From NCBI GenBank assembly GCA_011947345.1, contig JAAVTG010000855.1:1-25891 (forward strand): a stretch of DNA of 25,891 nucleotides, read 5' to 3'. The notes under the pieces were generated by a model. It saw only the letters and a list, made by a program, of their open reading frames with translations, was not told where the DNA came from and searched no databases. Positions 18,651 through 25,891 of the stretch are shown piece by piece. The position numbers were made by a program, and so were the translations under genes. The DNA comes from Phytophthora quininea. Its lineage: Eukaryota > Oomycota > Peronosporomycetes > Peronosporales > Peronosporaceae. Position 1 is the stretch's first letter. The number at the start of each line of letters is the position of its first letter.

Positions 18651-21600
18651 ATGGCCACTCGAGTCCAGTCCGGTTGGCGCCGTCCACGAGTCCGAAAAAG
18701 GATATGGCCAGAGTTCCCGTGGGCATCGTCAACTTCGAGCCGACTGCGCACTCCCCGACCAAAAACCCATCAGAGACTCGTCGCACATTAGCTCGCCAGC
18801 CTCGTATGTCCAATTGCCCACGGGGTTCTCCGTCGGCGGTGGAGATGTCATTGCAGCCGTCGACCCAGCAGAACGCGAGGACGGCGAAGTAGAGCCGAAA
18901 GTGTTCGTACCGTACGAGCGAGTACCCGATCTGCCACCTCGAAAGGTGGAGGTGGAACGCAAAAAGAGACTCTACGAATCGGTCGACGTCGGTGCGCTGC
19001 TCAAGGACCGATTGAGCGCATTCCAAGACTCGTCAGTGTACCAGAAAATTGAACGGGACAGCAGCGGAGCCGCCAAAATCATTCTGGACAGTCTGGAGCT
19101 GCACATGTTTGACGACGTCAGCTACGAGATTCACGAGCCGAAGGACTGGACCCGCCTAGGCCAGAAGCGAGACGGAAGTGTCCGCATCCCAGTCACTGCA
19201 GCCTACTACAACATGCGAGGAGTTGTCAGTGGATGGTGTTTGGCCAACGTGGTGGGGTACAGCGAAGAGACCGAGCTCTTCAGCGTCGAATTCCAGCGCA
19301 ATGGCAAGATGGAGCGCAAAGAATGCAGACGCATCGACGTCTGCTTCAAAGCTGAAGACCCCAACAACTTCGCGGACCGGTACATCGCAGCTCAGCTCGC
19401 TCGAGTGCAAGCGCAGAATCAGCTTCGCAAGAACTTTTACATCGACTGCATGCCGCTGGAAGAGCTGCACAAGCTGGGGAATGCAAGTCTTGGGAAGATC
19501 GTTCGCCTCGCCACTGCCGTCTTCCACGGCAAAAGTGTCCGTATTCCAGACACGACGCGCATCGTCCACGAGATCCAGCTGAGCTACCTGCGAACTATGG
19601 GTCGGATCGTGTTCGACTATCATCATGAAGTCGGCAGAAACCCAGACATTTTTGCGCTTTTCTCACGAGAGAGGAAGAGGTTGCAGCCGATCCCTGCGCG
19701 AGAGTTATGGTGCGATCCCCTAACAAGTCCAGGAGAACGATCGCCCCGCCGGTCGATATGCCGACCAGTTCATCGGGTTTTCATTCCAAACCGTCTTGAC
19801 ATCACCTGAGGCGCTCTCAGCACTGATCAAAGTCAACGAGGAGTGCTATCGAATTTTGCAACTGGAGCTCTTTAGTGTGAAGGGAGGACGCAGCATTAAA
19901 CTTGAGGAGTTCCAACAACGCCAACAAGCTTTGGAACGAGTCGTGCTCAAGACAATCACGGAGAGTGGCCAGTCAAAGTCGCATCCATCGTCAAGACCTC
20001 GCTGGGCAATGTCGGGAAAGGCTGGTATTATCTACAGGAGACTCGCCAGGACACCTACGAGTTCAGCAAACTTCGGTCGCTATTGCGGCGCATCAATTTC
20101 TCTATGAAGGACACGCTCCGGTACCTGACAGACCACTCTCTCCACCAGTTCCACGACTTCATCAAGAACGCGACGATTGGAGATGTTCACATTGTCGACG
20201 CTAAGACAGCGTTTGTGGGGTACCCAGACCTAAACCGATCGAAACTCGGGGACATCAAGTGGCAGCACTTGTGCTTGGAAAGACAGCTCTTGTCGCCAAC
20301 GTCTCTGTTCACTGTGAATTTGAGCGTCTCGACGGAGCTTTACGTGATCAACCAAAAAGACGTCGATGCTGCTGCCCAGAAGGTAGCGAGTTGGCATCCG
20401 AAGGATCCCGAGGATGCATCAGAGGAATGTCCATACCACTTGATCGAGCCGAAGCTTGGCCAAGTATTCTCATTCAACACCAACATTGCGACGTTCAAGA
20501 CGGTGGTACTCGATATGTTCATGAAGATGTTGGACAATCTCAAGAACATCAAGCAAGTGGAGCAGATGGTTATGAGCAAACTCTTTTGGAGCAGCATGCC
20601 ATGCTTGTCGTGTGTGGGTGGGAACGAAGGCTGGGTAATCAGTCTACGAGAAAGTATCGACGCGCTGATGGACAAAGCAACCCTGCCGTTGAAAGCGTAT
20701 CTGCAGCGCTACGAGGGTTACATCCCATTCATCAACGTGAAGGAAGACGAATATCTGGCCGAGTTCCAAGCTCAGCAACCTCCAAATCTCACAATGATCC
20801 AGGAGGCAATCAAGAAGCACCACCAAGAAGCGCTTGCAGCGGAAGAGCTCATTCCGACCGTAAACGTTGAGCTCGGAATGTACTCGGTGAACTGTACGAG
20901 TGTTCGATCGCTAATCGCTGACAAGCATCGGCGGTTGGCCAAGAAGTTGCTGGAACTCCAACTGAAGAACTCGACGGGCTTGGCAAAGAGTTGCTGGAGA
21001 AGTTTGAGATGGTAAATCGGCAGCTGCAGAAGACACCACAAAATATCGAGGAGCTGACGGAGATGAATGCTTATTTGGAAGGCGTCCCAGCGCAGATAGC
21101 GCCGTTGCTGACTCAGAGCCAGCAGCTGATCAAGTACCGCCTCGTGCTCGACTACTTCCAATACCCGTACGATCGTGACGACTTCATGACGATCTGGAAA
21201 GTGCGTCTCTGTCCCACTAAAATCAACGAGCAAATGAAGCGCATGACGCACATGCTGCAGATGCAGAAAACGCAGTTCTCGAACGAGATGAATGAACATC
21301 AAGCAGAGTTTGCTGAGTCGCTGCGAATTTTGCACACTGAGGTCGACGGCTTTCGACAGTACACGGACATTGCTCGCCTGGACCAGGTATACAAGTACGT
21401 TGTGAACATCGAGCAAAAGATTTCGAAAGCGGACGAAGACGCCAAACTCTTCAACTCGCGCGAGGCTCTCTTTGGCCAGGAGATCACCGACTACGACGAG
21501 ATTCAGAAAATCCGTCGAGACTTTGAGCCGTACTCACTGTTGTGGAAGACGGCCAACAACTGGCTGCGAGAGCATAAAGAAGTGGATGGATGGAGCCTTC

Positions 21601-24600
21601 CTGGATATCAACGGGGAAGAAATCGAGACTTTTGTCGAAGCAAATTGGGCCGCGATTCAAAAAGCCTCGAAACAGTTCGAGAAATTGAATATCAAGGGTT
21701 GTGCGAGTATTGCAACGACCATCAAGGACGAGATCGCAGAGTTCCGACCTCACGTACCTCTCATCTTGTCCATGCGTAACCCAGGGATGCAAGACCGACA
21801 CTGGGCCCAAATCAACCAAGAGATCCAGATGACATTCCGTCCTGATCGCAGCATGAAGCTGAGCTACGTGCTGGGCTTGGGCCTTGAAAAACACATTGAC
21901 GCGATCTCACGAATCGGCGAGACTGCCGGTAAGGAGTACCAGATCGAGAAGACGCTCAACTCGATGGAGGAGCAATGGTCAGGAGTGAACTTGACCATCG
22001 TCGACTACCGCGAGACGGAGACGTTTGTGCTGAAAGGTGTCGATGAGATTCAAGCTCTACTGGACGAACAGATCACGACGACTCAGGCGATGCAGTTTTC
22101 CGCCTTCAAGAAGCCGTTCGAGGAGAGGATCAACCGGTGGGAACGCACTCTTAGCACAGTCTCCGATGTACTGGACGAATGGATTCAAGTGCAGCGGAGT
22201 TGGCTTTATCTGCAGCCAATCTTTGACTCGCCTGACATCAACAAACAGCTCCCTACTGAAGGTAAACGGTTTGCTACTGTCGACAAAAATTGGCGTCAAA
22301 CACTCGCAGCAGCCAAGCAAAAGCCCAGTGCCATCAACTTCTGCAACAACGACAAACTGCTGGATCGTTTCCAAGAGAGCAACAGATTTCTGGAGCAGGT
22401 ACAAAAGGGTCTGAGCGACTTCCTCGAAACGAAACGATCCGCTTTCAGTCGCTTCTACTTCTTGTCAAACGAGGAGTTGCTGTCGATTCTATCCGAGAGT
22501 AAGGACGTCAAACTGGTGCAGCCACACTTGAAGAAGTGCTTTGAAGGCGTCGTGTCTGTGGAATTCCAAGAGGACTTGACGATCACGGCGATGATCTCTG
22601 CCGAGGGTGAAAAAGTGGCGATGACGAAGGCCGTCAATCCTGTCGGGAAGAATGTCGAACATTGGATGACCGAGGTGGAGGACATGATGAGGGTCTCCAT
22701 CCGCGACGTTATGTACCAGGCCATTCAAGACTACACCAAGATCTCTCGAACAAAGTGGATCCAGAAGTGGCCCGGCATGTGCGTCTTGAATGGCAGTCAA
22801 TTCCACTGGACCCGAGAGATGGAGGAAGAGATGGCAGCTTCAGGAAGTGACGGTGTCAAGCGGATGATGGAACGGCAATTAGCGCAGCTAGCAGACATGG
22901 TGCAGATGGTGCGAGGTCACCTCGACAAACTTGCTCGAATCAGTGTCGGTGCGCTGGCAGTTATTGATGTGCACGCGCGAGATGTGACCATGCGGCTCGT
23001 GACCAACAAAGTGAGCTCGAAGGACGACTTCATGTGGTCCAGTCAGCTGCGATACTACTGGGAAGACGACTTGTTCGCGGATATGGTCTCGGCTCGTCGT
23101 CCGTATGGCTACGAGTATCTCGGGAATTCCTTTCGACTGGTGATCACGCCACTGACGGACAAATGCTACATGACGCTCATGGCAGCTCTGCAGATGATTT
23201 TGGGCGGCGCTCCAGCTGGTCCAGCAGGGACTGGGAAAACGGAAACTACTAAGGATTTAGCTAAAGCTCTCGCCAAGCAGTGCGTGGTCTTTAACTGCTC
23301 TGACGGTCTCGACTACATTGCTATGGGCAAGTTTTTCAAAGGTCTGGCAGCCTGTGGAGCTTGGGCTTGTTTTGACGAGTTCAATCGCATTAACATCGAG
23401 GTGCTATCGGTTATCGGTCAGCAAGTGACGACGCTGCAGCTCGCGATTCGAGCAGGAGATAAACGGATCGTGTTCGAAGGCTCCGACATCGCTGTGAACC
23501 CTCAATTCGGTGTCTTCATCACGATGAATCCTGGTTACGCTGGCCGGTCAGACCTACCTGACTCCCTTGCGGCTCTGTTTCGACCCGTGGCGATGATGGT
23601 GCCCGACTATGCTATGATTGGAGAGATCATGTTCTTCGCCTACGGCTACGAGAAAGCGAAGCAATGTGGGGCAAAAATGGTGACGACGTTCAAACTCTGC
23701 TCCGAGATGCTGTCGTCCCAGTCGCACTATGACTACGGCATGCGAGCTGTCAAGACCGTGATCACTGCGGCAGGAAATTACAAGAGATCGGACCCAGACA
23801 TGGACGAGGAAGTGCTACTACTTCGAGCTTTACAAGACGTCAATTTACCAAAGTTCCTCGCACACGATATCCCTCTCTTTGGTGGCATCATCAGTGACCT
23901 CTTCCCAGGGAAAAGTCGACCGCAACTGAATTTGGGGGCTTTGATCCGGGTCATCAAACTCACCATCGAGAAGCAGCACCTGCAAGTGCACCCGTTCTTC
24001 CTCATGAAGGTGATCCAGTTGTACGAGACGCTTTGTGTGCGTCACGGCCTCATGGTCGTTGGATCTACGGGTGGTGGTAAATCTTCAAACTTGAATGTTT
24101 TGGCGGACGCGTTGACGGAACTGAAGCAGCTCGGGGAGATTGGCCACGCTTATGAGCGAGTTCTTCGGTATCAATTAAATCCGAAGTCGATCACTATGGG
24201 CCAGCTGTACGGTGAGTTCGATGCGAACACGCACGAGTGGCAGGACGGAGTGCTGTCCACACTCTATCGAGAAGCTGCCAGCGACACGAAATCCGACCGC
24301 AAGTGGGTCATCTTCGACGGACCTGTGGACGCGATCTGGATCGAGAACATGAACACGGTGCTGGACGACAACAAAAAGCTGTGTCTAGCCAGCGGAGAGA
24401 TCATCAAATGTCCAACGAGATGACCATGATGTTCGAAGTCGAGGATTTGTCAGTAGCATCACCAGCCACAGTGAGCAGGACAGGAATGGTGTACATGGAG
24501 CCGAGCTCACTAGGCTTTGACCCTCTCGTCCACAGCTGGCTCGAGAAAGTCGTTCGAGACGTCAACGTCGGCAGTGCCCCACCCGTGACTGAGCTGTGTC

Positions 24601-25891
24601 TACAGTTGCACCATTTGCTAGACGTTTACTTGCGACCAGCGATTACTTTCGTGAGCAGCTACGTCAAGGAGTGGCTGCCTCAAATTCCGTCAAACTTGGT
24701 GCAAAGTCTGCTGCGATTGTTGGACTGCTTCTTCGCACCGATGCAGACAGATGAGAAGAAAGAGGCCAAGCTGGAACGGGTCGGGTTCTTCCTGAGGAAT
24801 GCTGAGAGTTTGTTTCTCTTTTCTCTCATCTGGTCGGTTGGTGCGACCGGAAATGATGCAGGTCGAGACCGCTTCGACTCCTTTCTTCGCGACGAAATGA
24901 TTGGCAACAACGTCAAGAAACCCTTGCCGTCAACTGGAATGGTCTACGACTACTCGTTTGACCTAGGAAAAGAAGCGTGGGTACCGTGGCTGCAGACTAT
25001 TCCGACGTTACTGTCGATTCGTCGGCCTCGTTTTCGGAACTTGTGGTGCCCACCAGCGACTCGGTCCGATCGACATTTCTAATGGGACTGACTCTTCCTT
25101 TAGGAGTTCACATGTTGATCGTCGGCCCCACTGGAACAGGCAAGACGATCAACGTCAACCAGTTCCTGGAGAAGTCGAATCCGGACAAATTCATTCCTTT
25201 GAACATGGCCTTTTCGGCCCAAAGTAGTGCCAACCAGACGCAGGACTTTATCGACTCCAAGATGGAAGCGACGGAAAGGTGTGTTTGGCCCGACTGCCGG
25301 GAAAAATTCATAATTTACGTGGACGACCTGAACATGCCCAAGCAAGAAGAGTACTTTGCGCAGCCTCCGATTGAAATTCTGCGTCAATGGTTCGACCAAG
25401 GCGGTTGGTACGACCGCAAACTGCTTACGTTCCGCACGATCATCGACGTGGTGTTCGTGTGCTCTATGGGTCCTCCCGGTGGCGGTCGCAACCCCATCAC
25501 ACAGAGATTCGTACGCCATTTCAACATTGTCGGATACACGGAAATGTCCAACGAAAGCAAGGCCATTGTATTCGAGACGATCGTCGGGAACTTCTTCCAG
25601 CGGTTCTCAGAGGAAATCCGACCTCCACATATCGCAAAGAAACTTGTACAGACCTCCATCTTAATCTACAACACGGTCATCGCCGAGTTACTGCCGACGC
25701 CGGCTAAGTCGCACTACACATTCAATCTGCGCGATCTCGCCAAAGTGTTTCAAGGCGTACTAATGGGCGACTCCAAGCGTATCGCCAAGTTGGAGCAGAT
25801 GCTGAGACTTTGGGTCCACGAGAATATGCGAGTCTTTAAGGATCGATTCACGACGCCAACCGACCATCAGTGGTTTGTCAATCTGCTGCGA
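18651..25891 (+). CDS. Axonemal dynein heavy chain, probably inner-arm single-headed type, partial at 3' end
   Basis: Motor subunit of the flagellar axoneme. The N-terminal tail and linker occupy 18651 to about 23150. AAA1 follows, with Walker A GPAGTGKTETT (about 23217-23250) and Walker B ACFDEFNRI. AAA2 has GSTGGGKSS (about 24058-24084) and VIFDGPVDAIWIENMNTVLD. AAA3 has GPTGTGKT (about 25124-25150) and IIYVDDLNMP. The microtubule-binding stalk and AAA4-6 lie beyond the window. AAA1 sequence such as FITMNPGYAGRSDLP and HYDYGMRAVK is typical of axonemal dyneins, and similarity is closest, as I recall, to the DNAH1/3/6/7/12 group. No intron is needed across 7.2 kb. Breaks near 19700, 19785, 19972, 20968, 21578, 24408 and 25004 fit one missing repeat unit each. 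ATG 18651 (MATRVQSGW) is the likely start, but the first 60 residues cross frames and are uncertain. Confidence 0.92.

Overview
The window looks like nuclear DNA of an oomycete, most likely Phytophthora or a close relative, although the species cannot be named from sequence alone. The reasons are compact genes with intergenic gaps often near 100 bp, short GT-AG introns of about 42-86 bp, frequent YCATTYY initiator-like motifs just upstream of start codons, an oomycete-style hAT transposase, a Kre6/Skn1-type glucan-synthesis protein, and a flagellar-type dynein (oomycetes make swimming zoospores).

Layout from left to right: the 3' half of a full-size PDR-type ABC transporter (+, 1-1443); a LETM1-like mitochondrial inner-membrane protein (-, 1895-2859) that shares a 115-bp divergent promoter with RPN6, a 26S proteasome lid subunit (+, 2975-4751, seven exons); a Kre6/Skn1-like GH16 membrane protein (-, 4863-7278); about 1.2 kb with no convincing gene; a Fanzor (eukaryotic TnpB-like, RNA-guided nuclease family) gene (+, 8496 to about 11960) split by a 1,414-bp hAT element (9062-10475); a mitochondrial [2Fe-2S] ferredoxin (+, 12269-12748); a cyclic-nucleotide-gated-type K+ channel (-, 12841-15361, seven exons); a long coiled-coil protein (+, 15550-18436); and the first two-thirds or so of an axonemal dynein heavy chain (+, 18651 to beyond the window).

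The accessory interest lies at 8.4-12.2 kb. The Fanzor gene keeps all three RuvC acidic residues and a zinc ribbon. The hAT insertion has a perfect 8-bp target-site duplication and 23-bp imperfect terminal inverted repeats. Removing the element plus one duplication copy (1,422 bp, exactly 474 codons) rejoins the Fanzor reading frame without any shift. Downstream of the Fanzor stop is a hairpin-rich stretch ending in a 15-bp perfect stem, a candidate guide-RNA or element-end structure.

Almost every gene, including housekeeping ones, is broken by frameshifts. In nearly all cases the break is explained by loss of one unit of a homopolymer or short tandem repeat. This looks like a property of the assembly, so these breaks should not be read as pseudogenes. 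Coordinates below give the whole gene span; breaks and introns are listed in each entry.
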